Source: an uncultured beta proteobacterium
GTDB lineage: Bacteria > Pseudomonadota > Gammaproteobacteria > Burkholderiales > Rhodocyclaceae
Reading direction: 5' to 3'
DNA length: 28,420 bases
Assembly: GCA_903933395.1 (NCBI GenBank)
Contig: CAIZKA010000498.1
Location: 1 to 28,420 of the forward strand
Shown: one piece after another, positions 16,547 to 24,472 of the stretch
Layout: each line of letters begins with the position of its first letter
Position numbering within the stretch: the first letter of the stretch is position 1
Program-made: the position numbers and the translations under genes
The notes under the pieces: model-generated
The model's database searches: none
Told to the model about the DNA's origin: nothing
Seen by the model: the letters and a program-made list of their open reading frames with translations, nothing else

Positions 16547-18739
16547 ATGGAAGCCAACACACAAGCCCACGTTGCCTTTTTTCTGACCGGCCGCCGGCCA
16601 AGCGAACATCTGGACGCCGTCGATGGACTGGATCTGTGGCCGGCGCTGTTCGCGGGCTACCGGGATCTCACCCGCCTGCGCTACGATTTTCCGCTGCTGC
16701 TGGTTGGCAAGCGTTCGGACCATTTGATGGTGCAGTCGCTGTCTGGCCTCATCGACGCCGCCTTGGCCGATGCCACGCGTGGCGGCGACGGCGAGCGGAT
16801 CAGGAAGCATGTGCTGCGTCTGGAGCAGGAAATTCGCACTCTGGTTGCCGCCGGTGCCGTCGGCTCGTTTTCTGCGCTGTGGGACAGGGCAGCGGGCGAA
16901 CTCGGGGCGAGTGCCGACCAAGGAATTGAAGACAGCCTGCGCCGCACCAGCGCCGCGATAAAGAAGGTCGATGGCGATCTGGCTGACTGCGATGCTGCGC
17001 TGCCCGCGCGCCTGCTGCAGCATGCATGGGCCGCGGTACAAAGGCAGAAGGCTGAACAATTCCGCGAACATGTATCCCGCCTGGTGCTGAAGCTGTCCGA
17101 CATCCTCAAGGCCGACCATGAACGCTCCGAGGCGGGGCGCAGCGCCAAACACCTTAAGGCGGCGGTCGGCACCGGCTTCGTCGAGGCCTTCGATTTCGAT
17201 GCCATGTCGCGCATGCTTTCGACGGCACTGCCGAAGGACGAGTTTCCCGAGCCGCGGCGTCGGCGCATCGGCCAGTTGCTTGACGTCCTGCGCGCGCAGC
17301 AGTTCTTTCCCACCCCCGCTCTGGCAACCAAAAAGACCGGCGCCGCAAAGTCCTACTCATTTGTCTTCGACAACTGCGCCGAGGCGCTCGCCGCTTTTCG
17401 CAAGCGACTGCCCAAGCTGATCGAACTGGCCAAGGCGATTGCCATCGCCGAGCTTGAAATCGACGGCCAGTACAGCGAAGCCAAGCACGATGCCCTGTTC
17501 GAGCAATTTGGCGCGAACGGACTCGACCCGCAGGATCTGACGCCGTTTCCCGACTATCTGGTCTGCGTCAATGCGGGAAGAATGCAGGCGGCTGAGCATG
17601 CGCAGCTCATGGAGATACTTTCCTCGGGTTTGCCGATCAAGATACTGCTACAGATCGACGACATTCTCGAAGAAGCGCCGGACGGGGAAGGCAACCTCAA
17701 TTCCGGCATGCGCAGCCGGCAGACCGCCAACATGGCTATCGGGCTGAACGAGGTGTATGTGCTGCAATCAAGCAGTTCCAACCTGTACCGCTTCCGCGAG
17801 CGCATGCTGCGCGGTCTGAATTATCGCGGCCCCGCCCTGTTCAGCATTTTTTCAGGGGCCAGCGGAACGGCCTCCGGTTTGCCGCCGTACCTGGTGTCGG
17901 CGGCGGCGATGGAGTCACGCGTCTTTCCGGCGTTTACCTACGACCCGTCCGCCGGCCCGAACTGGGCGTCGCGCTTCCACCTCGAAGCCAATCCCCAGGT
18001 CGATCTCGACTGGCCGATCCGGGGTTTTGCCTATGAAGATGAACAGCACCAGCGGGTATCGGAGGATCTTGCCTTCACGCTGGTCGACTTTGTTGCCAGC
18101 GACCGCCGCTACGCCAGACACCTAGCGCGTGTGCCGCGACAGAAATGGAACGGTAGCATGATCCCGGTGGATGAGTCGCTCACGCGCGAGCGCAAAGGTC
18201 TGCCGGACAAGGTACCCAGCCTGCTGATGGTCGATGCCGGCAACGTGCTGCAGAAAGTCATAGTCGACGAGCGCCTGATCCGCGAGGCACGCCGTTGCCG
18301 CGAAATGTGGCACAGCTTGCAGGAACTGGGTGGCGTGCACAATTCCCACGCCGAAAGGCTGGTCGCGCGCGAACGGAAAGCCTGGGAAGAACGCATGCAG
18401 CAGGAAGCCGAGGTACTTGCCGCCGCCTTGCCGTTGTCCCCGCCTGCCGCAGCAGCAGTTGCTTCCTTGGAGCCGGAGCCGGAGCGTTCGCCAGATGAGG
18501 CCTACATCGAGACCGCGCGCTGCTCGACCTGCGACGAGTGCACCCAGATCAACAAGCAGATGTTCGCCTACGACAACAACAAGCAGGCCTACATCGCCGA
18601 CATCAACGCCGGAACCTACGCCCAACTGGTGGAGGCCGCGGAAAGCTGCCAGGTGTCGGTCATCCATCCGGGTAAGCCGCGCAATCCGAAGGAACCGGGC
18701 CTGGAAGAATTGCTCAAGCGCGCCGAGCCGTTTCGGTGA
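16547..18739 (+). CDS. PFOR-like protein with degenerate TPP domain and C-terminal ferredoxin domain
   Basis: A 730-residue protein I do not recognise as a named family. Residues about 335-485 track the TPP-binding domain VI of pyruvate:ferredoxin oxidoreductase: MAIGLNEVYVLQ (396-407), then RGLNYRGPALFSIFSG (422-437), then RVFPAFTYDPSAGP, matching PFOR MTYGYVYVA, AESYPGPSLVI and YWPLFRFDP-type stretches. Where PFOR has the TPP/Mg GDG motif, this protein has VNAGRMQ (341-347), and the later DTEVYSNTGGQ segment is replaced by IDDILEEAPDG, so TPP binding is probably lost. The C-terminus has Cys659-x2-Cys662-x2-Cys665 and Cys701, a single-[4Fe-4S] ferredoxin-like domain. The N-terminal 330 residues are helical, without recognisable motifs. 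It is the last gene of the nfn-kor operon; a structural or electron-relay role is my inference. Confidence 0.65.
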   Translation: MEANTQAHVAFFLTGRRPSEHLDAVDGLDLWPALFAGYRDLTRLRYDFPLLLVGKRSDHLMVQSLSGLIDAALADATRGGDGERIRKHVLRLEQEIRTLVAAGAVGSFSALWDRAAGELGASADQGIEDSLRRTSAAIKKVDGDLADCDAALPARLLQHAWAAVQRQKAEQFREHVSRLVLKLSDILKADHERSEAGRSAKHLKAAVGTGFVEAFDFDAMSRMLSTALPKDEFPEPRRRRIGQLLDVLRAQQFFPTPALATKKTGAAKSYSFVFDNCAEALAAFRKRLPKLIELAKAIAIAELEIDGQYSEAKHDALFEQFGANGLDPQDLTPFPDYLVCVNAGRMQAAEHAQLMEILSSGLPIKILLQIDDILEEAPDGEGNLNSGMRSRQTANMAIGLNEVYVLQSSSSNLYRFRERMLRGLNYRGPALFSIFSGASGTASGLPPYLVSAAAMESRVFPAFTYDPSAGPNWASRFHLEANPQVDLDWPIRGFAYEDEQHQRVSEDLAFTLVDFVASDRRYARHLARVPRQKWNGSMIPVDESLTRERKGLPDKVPSLLMVDAGNVLQKVIVDERLIREARRCREMWHSLQELGGVHNSHAERLVARERKAWEERMQQEAEVLAAALPLSPPAAAAVASLEPEPERSPDEAYIETARCSTCDECTQINKQMFAYDNNKQAYIADINAGTYAQLVEAAESCQVSVIHPGKPRNPKEPGLEELLKRAEPFR

Positions 18740-18796
18740 ACCCTTGCCCTTGATGGCAGGGTAGCGGCGTTCAATTCACCGGCAGCGTGCCGGCTT

Positions 18797-19516
18797 TCAG
18801 GACGTGCTGGCCGTTGCGTGCCAAAGTCGTAGCTGATCCAGCGAAAGGGGGTCTGTCGCGGCCAACACCATGCGCGCGCCGTCGAAGTTCTCGTTGATGG
18901 TGTAGTCGCTTAAGGTGATGACCGTCGGGATGCCGGCCGCCAGGCTGGCCGCCAGCCCGTGCGAGGAATCTTCCACGACGAGGCAATCGCGCGGCGGTAG
19001 ATTGAGTTGCTTCAGGGTCCAAAGATAGATATCCGGCGCGGGCTTCTTGGCTGCAGCGACACTGCCTGATGCGATGGTATCGAACCAGGTATCGGCATTC
19101 GGTCCAAGATTCGCTCTCAACAGACCCACTACGTTCTCCAGCTTCGAGCTCGATGAAATCGCCAGCCGCACGCCCTCGGTGCGCGCATCGCAAAGCAGTT
19201 GGCCGATGTCGGCCCGCAGCGGAATCGCTCCGGCGGCAAGCAGGCGCTGGTAATTGCGTGTCTTTAGGTCATGCAGCCGATGCAGCAACTCGTCGAAATC
19301 GGGGCGCAGGCACGTCTCCGGATCATAACGCTCGGCGTAATGGCGCATCCGTTCCAGGCCGCCGGTTACATCCAGCAAGGTGCCGTAAAAGGCTTCGTCC
19401 CAGTGCCAAGGCAGCCCGACTTCGGCGAAAGCCGCGTTGAACGCCGGGCGATGGCCGTCGCGTTCGGTGTTGGCAAGGGTACCGTCGACATCAAAAATTA
19501 TCGCGCGCAGAGCCAT
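18797..19516 (-). CDS. HAD-superfamily phosphatase, CbbY/Gph-like
   Basis: A 239-residue HAD hydrolase. Motif I is IIFDVDGTLANTE (nucleophile Asp9, acid/base Asp11), motif II AISSSSK (Ser121 region), motif III the Lys of AAAKKPAPDIY (157-158), and motif IV VEDSSHG (Glu182-Asp183). The cap segment with FNAAFAEVGLPWHWDEAFYG and TGGLERMRHY is close to CbbY, which dephosphorylates sugar bisphosphates such as xylulose-1,5-bisphosphate in organisms with Rubisco. No cbb genes are visible, so the substrate is open. An in-frame GTG at 19528 is an alternative start; neither has a good ribosome site. It converges on the nfn-kor operon and diverges from the second kor operon. Confidence 0.85.
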   Translation of the reverse strand: MALRAIIFDVDGTLANTERDGHRPAFNAAFAEVGLPWHWDEAFYGTLLDVTGGLERMRHYAERYDPETCLRPDFDELLHRLHDLKTRNYQRLLAAGAIPLRADIGQLLCDARTEGVRLAISSSSKLENVVGLLRANLGPNADTWFDTIASGSVAAAKKPAPDIYLWTLKQLNLPPRDCLVVEDSSHGLAASLAAGIPTVITLSDYTINENFDGARMVLAATDPLSLDQLRLWHATASTS

Positions 19517-19612
19517 GATGAGTAACACCCGACATGAAATGAGGGATAAAGACTAGCCGATTTTTGGCCGGGAGGGAAAATCCGGCGAATTTTTTTATGG
19601 AAGCTGATTCAT

Positions 19613-19656
19613 GCCGGTTCTAGTTCCGGCCTAACGCCTGCTTGCGGAGGCATTAG
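19613..19656. repeat. Two adjacent inverted repeats upstream of the korC-like gene
   Basis: GCCGG (19613-19617) pairs with CCGGC (19626-19630), and immediately after it CTAACGCCT (19631-19639) pairs with AGGCATTAG (19648-19656) with one mismatch. They lie in the 265-bp divergent spacer 19517-19781, which holds no gene. They could be operator sites or a transcribed hairpin of the HAD gene leader. Confidence 0.35.
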
Positions 19657-19706
19657 CCTTCACTGAAACTCTTCTACGCATTGTTTTGCTGGAAGCCGGA
19701 CGGTGC

Positions 19707-19712
19707 TAGAGT
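19707..19712 (+). promoter_or_regulatory. Possible extended -10 of the second kor operon
   Basis: TGCTAGAGT (19704-19712) looks like an extended -10 (TGn plus TAGAGT, 4/6). TTTTGC at 19684-19689 is a weak -35 candidate 17 bases upstream. The perfect palindrome CTGGCGCCAG (19722-19731) sits just downstream, at roughly +5 to +15, where a repressor could act. No FNR box is seen in this spacer. Confidence 0.3.
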
Positions 19713-19781
19713 GCACCCCAACTGGCGCCAGCGCCCCGTTGGCGATCATCCAGTAGCACCGTAACCGGAGACCAAGCGCAC

Positions 19782-21569
19782 GTGAAACCGACGAATATCG
19801 GCGCACACGACTATTTTCACAAGGTCGTGGATTGTCAATGGGCCTGTCCGGCCCACACCCCCGTACCCGAGTACATCCGCCTGATTGCCGCCGGCCGTTA
19901 CTCGGATGCCTACATGATAAATTGGCGCTCGAACGTCTTTCCGGGCATTCTCGGACGCGTTTGCGACCGCCCCTGCGAGCCGGCCTGTCGCCGCGGCAGG
20001 GTGGACAAGGAACCGGTCGCGATCTGTCGCTTGAAGCGCGTGTGCGCCGACCTCAAGGACGACATCCAGGACCGCCTGCCGCGCGCGCCGGAGAAGAAGA
20101 ACGGCAAGCGCATCGCCTGCGTCGGCGCCGGGCCAGCCTCGCTGACCGTGGCGCGCGACTTGGCCTCGATCGGCTATCAGGTCACCGTATTCGACAACGG
20201 ACCCTTGCCCGGCGGCATGATGCGCAGCCAGATTCCGAAATTTCGCCTGCCCGACAGCGTCATCGACGAAGAGTGCGGCTACATCATCAACCTGGGCGTC
20301 GAAACCCGCTACAACCAGTGGGTCAATAGCCTGCGCGAACTGGTGGATGGCGATTGGGAAGCCGTCTTCGTCGGCACCGGGGCACCGCGCGGCCGCGATG
20401 CGCCGATCCCGGGCCGTGAGGAAGCCGCCAAATTCATACATATCGGCATCGATTGGCTGGCCAATGTGGCTTTCGGCCATACGACGACCATTTCCAAGCG
20501 CGTGATCGTGCTGGGGGGGGGCAACACGGCCATGGACTGCTGCCGTTCGGCGCGACGGATGGGCGGCGAGGACGTCAAGGTCATCGTCCGCAGCGGTTTC
20601 GAGGAAATGAAGGCCTCGCCGTGGGAAAAGGAAGAGGCCATCCATGAAGGCATTCCCATCCTCAACATGCGAGTGCCCAAGGAGTTCCGCCACGACAACG
20701 GCAAGCTGACCGGCGTGCTGTTCGAAATCGTGCGCGCCGAATACGACGCAAAGGGGCGACGCAGCCTGGTGGCGACCGGGGAACCTGACGAATTCCATGC
20801 GTGCGATGAGGTCCTCGTCGCCATCGGTCAGGAAAATTCCTTCCCCTGGATCGAGAAGGACATCGGCCTCGAATTCGACAAGTGGGGCATGCCGGTGCTC
20901 AACGAGAAGACGCTGCAATCCACGCTGCCCAAGGTCTTCTTCGGCGGTGATGCCGCACTGGGTCCGAAGAACATCATCACGGCCGCGGCTCAGGGCCACG
21001 AAGCGGCGATTTCCATCGACTTGTTCTGCCGCGGTCGGAAGCTCGATGATCGTCCGCCACCCATGACCAACCTCGTCAGCCAGAAAATGGGCATTCACGA
21101 GTGGAGCTACGACAACCAGGTTTCAGAGGAAGAGCGCAAGAAGGTGCCGGTCAAGGCGCTGGAAAAGACGCTCAAGGACATCAAACTCGAACTCGAAATG
21201 GGCTTCGATCCCTTCATGGCCTGCGCCGAAGCCGAGCGCTGCCTCAATTGCGACATCGAGACGGTGTTCACGGTCAAAACCTGCATCGAATGCGACGCCT
21301 GCGTCGATATCTGTCCGACGGAGTGCATCACCTTCACCAGCAATGGCGAAGAGGATGATCTGCGCGGCCGGCTCAAGGCGCCGGCGAAGAACCATGAACA
21401 GGCGCTGTATGTTTCCGATGTGCTTAAGACGGGGCGCGTCATGGTCAAGGACGAGAACATCTGCCTGCATTGCGGCATGTGCGCCGAGCGCTGCCCGACC
21501 GGTGCCTGGGACATGCAGAAATTCTTCCTGCAATGCGCCGAAGCCGGGACAGAAGTGAAAAGGACATGA
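19782..21569 (+). CDS. korC: KorC-like NAD(P)H flavoprotein fused to 2[4Fe-4S] ferredoxin
   Basis: A 595-residue protein starting at GTG (GGAG 11 bases upstream). A GltD-like body has the FAD motif RIACVGAGPASLTVARDL (near 110-127), GGMMRSQIPKFRLP, the NAD(P) motif VIVLGGGNTAMDCC (near 240-255), and VFFGGDAALGPKNIITAAAQG. The C-terminus is a ferredoxin with Cys501/504/507/511 and Cys561/564/567/571. The N-terminal cluster region is reduced: only Cys18 and Cys22 remain of the first four-cysteine motif, followed by Cys61/65/69. It would pass electrons from KorAB through the ferredoxin domain to NADP+ or the reverse. The arrangement fits the KorABC-type 2-oxoglutarate:NADP+ oxidoreductase of denitrifying aromatic degraders, as I recall it. 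It overlaps the korA reading frame start region by a few bases. The symbol is tentative. Confidence 0.8.
   Translation: MKPTNIGAHDYFHKVVDCQWACPAHTPVPEYIRLIAAGRYSDAYMINWRSNVFPGILGRVCDRPCEPACRRGRVDKEPVAICRLKRVCADLKDDIQDRLPRAPEKKNGKRIACVGAGPASLTVARDLASIGYQVTVFDNGPLPGGMMRSQIPKFRLPDSVIDEECGYIINLGVETRYNQWVNSLRELVDGDWEAVFVGTGAPRGRDAPIPGREEAAKFIHIGIDWLANVAFGHTTTISKRVIVLGGGNTAMDCCRSARRMGGEDVKVIVRSGFEEMKASPWEKEEAIHEGIPILNMRVPKEFRHDNGKLTGVLFEIVRAEYDAKGRRSLVATGEPDEFHACDEVLVAIGQENSFPWIEKDIGLEFDKWGMPVLNEKTLQSTLPKVFFGGDAALGPKNIITAAAQGHEAAISIDLFCRGRKLDDRPPPMTNLVSQKMGIHEWSYDNQVSEEERKKVPVKALEKTLKDIKLELEMGFDPFMACAEAERCLNCDIETVFTVKTCIECDACVDICPTECITFTSNGEEDDLRGRLKAPAKNHEQALYVSDVLKTGRVMVKDENICLHCGMCAERCPTGAWDMQKFFLQCAEAGTEVKRT
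20513..20521 (+). repeat. Run of nine G inside the NAD(P)-binding motif of korC
   Basis: Nine consecutive G encode the glycines of LGGGNTAMD. The reading frame is intact as given, but a tract of this length is prone to slippage and to sequencing error. Confidence 0.9.
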
Positions 21570-21574
21570 GTGCC

Positions 21575-23416
21575 ATGAAACCAATCCAGAGCAGCAACGA
21601 CTTTGTCATCAAGTTTGCCAACGTCAATGGTTCGGGCTCCGCATCCGCCAACGAGATGTTTGCCCGAGCCATCATGCGCATGGGCGTTCCCGTGGCGCCG
21701 CGCAACATCTTTCCCTCGAACATCCAGGGTATGCCTACCTGGTACGAGATGCGCGTCTCGGCGGCCGGTTGGCTGGGCCGTCGCGGTGGCTGTGACCTGA
21801 TGGTGGCGATGAATCCGCAGACCTGGGACCGCGACATTGCCGAGATCGAGCCCGGCGGCTATCTGTTCTACGATTCGACCAAGGCGCAGCCCCGTTCGCG
21901 CTTTCGCGACGACATCACGGTGCTGGGTATTCCTCTCACCGAAATCTGCAATCGCGAATACACCGATGCGCGCCAGCGGCAGTTGTTCAAGAACATCATG
22001 TATGTCGGCGCCCTCACGGCCTTGCTCGGCATGGAATTCGGCGTCGTCGAGAAGCTGATCGCCGATCAGTATCGCGGCAAGGACAAGCTGATCGACGCCA
22101 ACGTCAATGCCCTGAAACTTGGCTACGACCACGCCAAGGCCGAGCTTTCCTGTCCGATCGGCTTGCGCATCGAACGTGCTGACGGCGTCGGCAAGCAAAT
22201 TTTCATCAACGGCAACAATGCCTGCGGCCTCGGCGCGGTGTACGGCGGCGCCACTGTTGCCGGCTGGTACCCGATCACGCCGTCGACTTCGGTGATCGAG
22301 GCCTTCGGCAGCTATTGCCGAAAGTACCGCACCGACCCCGACAATGGCATGGCGCGCTACGCGATCGTCCAGGCAGAGGACGAACTGGCCTCGATCGGCA
22401 TGGTGATCGGTGCCGCCTGGAACGGCGCGCGCGCCTTTACGGCCACCTCCGGCCCGGGCATTTCGCTGATGCAGGAGTTCTTCGGTCTTGCCTACTTTGC
22501 CGAAGTGCCGGTCGTGGTGTTCAACGTGCAACGCGGCGGGCCGTCCACCGGCATGCCGACGCGCACCCAGCAATCCGACCTGATCGCCTGCGCTTACGCA
22601 TCCCACGGCGATACCAAGCATGTGCTGCTGTTTCCCGAAGATCCCTACGAGTGCTTCACGCTCGGCGCGCAGGCCTTCGACCTCGCGGATCGCCTGCAGA
22701 CCCCGGTCTTCGTCCTGCTTGACCTCGACATCGGCATGAACGACAGGTTGTGCCAGCCTTTCGACTGGGATGACAGCCGCCGCTACGATCGCGGCAAGGT
22801 GATGACGGCAGAAATGCTGGACGCCGGAAAGAACTTCGGTCGCTATCTCGACGTCGACGGCGACGGAATTCCCTGGCGCACGATTCCCGGCGCGCACCCG
22901 ACCAAGGGAGCCTTCTTCAGCCGGGGCACCACGCGCAATGCCTATGCCAAGTACAGCGAGGCCGGGACCGACTATGTCTACAACATGGAGCGCCTGCGGC
23001 ACAAGTTCGAAACGGCCAAGAAAATGATCCCGGCGCCGGTGCTGAAGCCGGCGTCCCAGGCGACCCGCTTCGGCGCGATCTACTATGGCTCGACCAGTCC
23101 GGCCATGGCTGAGGCATCCGCGCTGCTCGAAGCCCAGGGCGTCCATGTCGACACCCTGCGCGTGCGCGGCTTCCCGTTTGCCGACGAAGTCATCGACTTC
23201 ATCAACGACCATGATTTTGTCTTCGTCGTCGAGCAGAACGAAAGCGGCCAGTTGCGCATGCTGCTGATGAACGAGGGTGAGGTCGATCCGAAGCGTCTGA
23301 TCCGCGTCCTTCACTACGACGGCACGCCGATCACCGCACGCTTCATTTCAGGCAGGATCGCCGATGCGCTTTCCAAGCACAAGGTGACCCCCATTCGCAA
23401 ACAGGTGGCCTCATGA
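21575..23416 (+). CDS. korA: 2-oxoglutarate:acceptor oxidoreductase, fused gamma-alpha subunit (KorA), set 2
   Basis: A 613-residue fusion. The gamma part (about 10-195) starts IKFANVNGSGSASANEMFARAI; the alpha part (about 208-610) has WYPITPSTS (YPITP 232-236), QAEDE (266-270), TSGPG (291-295) and NVQRGGPSTG (317-326). Two starts are possible: ATG 21566 overlaps the korC stop but sits only one base from AAGGA; ATG 21575 has a workable spacing of about 10 and is preferred. It couples to korB through a 4-bp overlap. It shares motifs with the first KorA but little else by eye, notably a longer acidic insert (DVDGDGIPWRTIPGAHPTKG, about 428-447) before the C-terminal domain. Probable substrate 2-oxoglutarate, by family. 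Confidence 0.87.
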   Translation: MKPIQSSNDFVIKFANVNGSGSASANEMFARAIMRMGVPVAPRNIFPSNIQGMPTWYEMRVSAAGWLGRRGGCDLMVAMNPQTWDRDIAEIEPGGYLFYDSTKAQPRSRFRDDITVLGIPLTEICNREYTDARQRQLFKNIMYVGALTALLGMEFGVVEKLIADQYRGKDKLIDANVNALKLGYDHAKAELSCPIGLRIERADGVGKQIFINGNNACGLGAVYGGATVAGWYPITPSTSVIEAFGSYCRKYRTDPDNGMARYAIVQAEDELASIGMVIGAAWNGARAFTATSGPGISLMQEFFGLAYFAEVPVVVFNVQRGGPSTGMPTRTQQSDLIACAYASHGDTKHVLLFPEDPYECFTLGAQAFDLADRLQTPVFVLLDLDIGMNDRLCQPFDWDDSRRYDRGKVMTAEMLDAGKNFGRYLDVDGDGIPWRTIPGAHPTKGAFFSRGTTRNAYAKYSEAGTDYVYNMERLRHKFETAKKMIPAPVLKPASQATRFGAIYYGSTSPAMAEASALLEAQGVHVDTLRVRGFPFADEVIDFINDHDFVFVVEQNESGQLRMLLMNEGEVDPKRLIRVLHYDGTPITARFISGRIADALSKHKVTPIRKQVAS

Positions 23417-24468
23417 CCTATCTCGCCAAACCCAAGCTGCTGCGCGCCGATGCCCCGAAAAATACCCTGGGCTATACGCGGCGCGACTACGAAGGCGCCA
23501 TTTCGACGCTGTGCGCCGGTTGCGGCCACGATTCGATCAGTGCCGCGATCGTGCAGGCCTGCTTCGATCTCGACATCGAACCGCACCGGGTGGCCAAGCT
23601 CTCCGGTATTGGCTGTTCGTCGAAGACGCCGGACTATTTCCTCGGCGCCTCGCACGGCTTCAACACTACCCACGGTCGCATGCCGTCGGTGTTGACCGGC
23701 GCCGCGCTGGCGAACCGCGACCTGACCTACATGGGCATCTCGGGCGACGGCGATTCGGCCTCCATCGGCATCGGCCAGTTCGCCCATGCCATGCGGCGCG
23801 GCGTGAACATGACCTACATCGTCGAAAACAACGGTGTCTACGGCCTGACCAAGGGCCAGTTTTCGGCTACCGCCGACAAGGGATCGAAGAGCAAGCGTGG
23901 CGTCGTGAACAACGATACGCCGATCGACCTTGTCGCCCTCGCGCTGCAACTCGGCGCCAGCTATGTCGCGCGCAGTTTTTCGGGCGACAAGGAACAGCTG
24001 ATACCCCTGATCAAGGGCGCCCTGCGTCACCGCGGACCGGCCTTCATCGACGTCATCAGCCCCTGCGTCACGTTCAACAACCACGCCGGGTCGACCAAGA
24101 GTTACGACTACGTGCGCGAGCACAATGATGCCGTCAATCGCCTCGACTTCATCCTGCCGCGCGACCAGATCAACGCCTCCTACGCCCCGGGTGAACTGCG
24201 CCGCATCATCCAGCACGACGGCTCGATCCTGCACCTGCGAAAGCTGGACAACGATTACGATCCGTCGGACCGCGTCGGTGCCATGAACCATCTGCAGGAG
24301 CGGCATGCCCTGGGCGAGATTGTCACCGGCCTGCTCTATGTGGACAGCAGTGCCGAAGACCTGCATCGCCATCTGAACACGGTGGAGAAGCCGCTGAACC
24401 AGCTCGGTGATGCCTATCTTTGCCCCGGCAGCAAGGCACTGGACGCGCTCAACGCTGCGCTGCGCTAG
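23413..24468 (+). CDS. korB: 2-oxoglutarate:acceptor oxidoreductase, TPP-binding beta subunit (KorB), set 2
   Basis: A 351-residue beta subunit. The cluster ligands are Cys34 and Cys37 (LCAGCGHDS), Cys68 (GIGCSSKTPDYF) and Cys218 (ISPCVTFNNH). The TPP/Mg motif is ISGDGDSASIG (GDGD 111-114) with ENNGVYGLTKGQFSAT. All catalytic elements are present, so korC-korA-korB forms a complete enzyme. The start overlaps the korA stop by 4 bp (ATGA). The CoA-dependent oxidation of a 2-oxoacid is a family property; 2-oxoglutarate is the best guess from the fused KorA partner and the aromatic-degrader parallel. Confidence 0.9.
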   Translation: MTYLAKPKLLRADAPKNTLGYTRRDYEGAISTLCAGCGHDSISAAIVQACFDLDIEPHRVAKLSGIGCSSKTPDYFLGASHGFNTTHGRMPSVLTGAALANRDLTYMGISGDGDSASIGIGQFAHAMRRGVNMTYIVENNGVYGLTKGQFSATADKGSKSKRGVVNNDTPIDLVALALQLGASYVARSFSGDKEQLIPLIKGALRHRGPAFIDVISPCVTFNNHAGSTKSYDYVREHNDAVNRLDFILPRDQINASYAPGELRRIIQHDGSILHLRKLDNDYDPSDRVGAMNHLQERHALGEIVTGLLYVDSSAEDLHRHLNTVEKPLNQLGDAYLCPGSKALDALNAALR

Positions 24469-24472
24469 GGAA

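Noticed and set aside
18740..18796. Intrinsic terminator between the PFOR-like gene and the HAD gene
   Set aside because: A CCCTTGCC/GGCAGGG pairing is imperfect and has no T-tract on either strand.
20513..20521. Possible frameshift at the G9 tract
   Set aside because: The reading frame continues correctly through the Rossmann motif to the ferredoxin domain, so no break is present in this sequence.
19746..21098. 450-codon open frame on the minus strand
   Set aside because: It is antisense to the korC-like gene, which has recognisable FAD and NAD(P) motifs; this frame shows none.
21107..23314. 735-codon open frame on the minus strand
   Set aside because: It lies opposite korC and korA, whose full-length proteins have clear motifs. 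Its translation is rich in His, Arg, Asp and Val without any domain, as expected of antisense frames in GC-rich DNA.
13584..24468. Phenylglyoxylate or indolepyruvate oxidoreductase as identity of the kor genes
   Set aside because: Those enzymes have separate gamma/delta subunits or an Ior-type alpha with C-terminal ferredoxin; both sets here have the fused gamma-alpha plus beta layout of 2-oxoglutarate enzymes.
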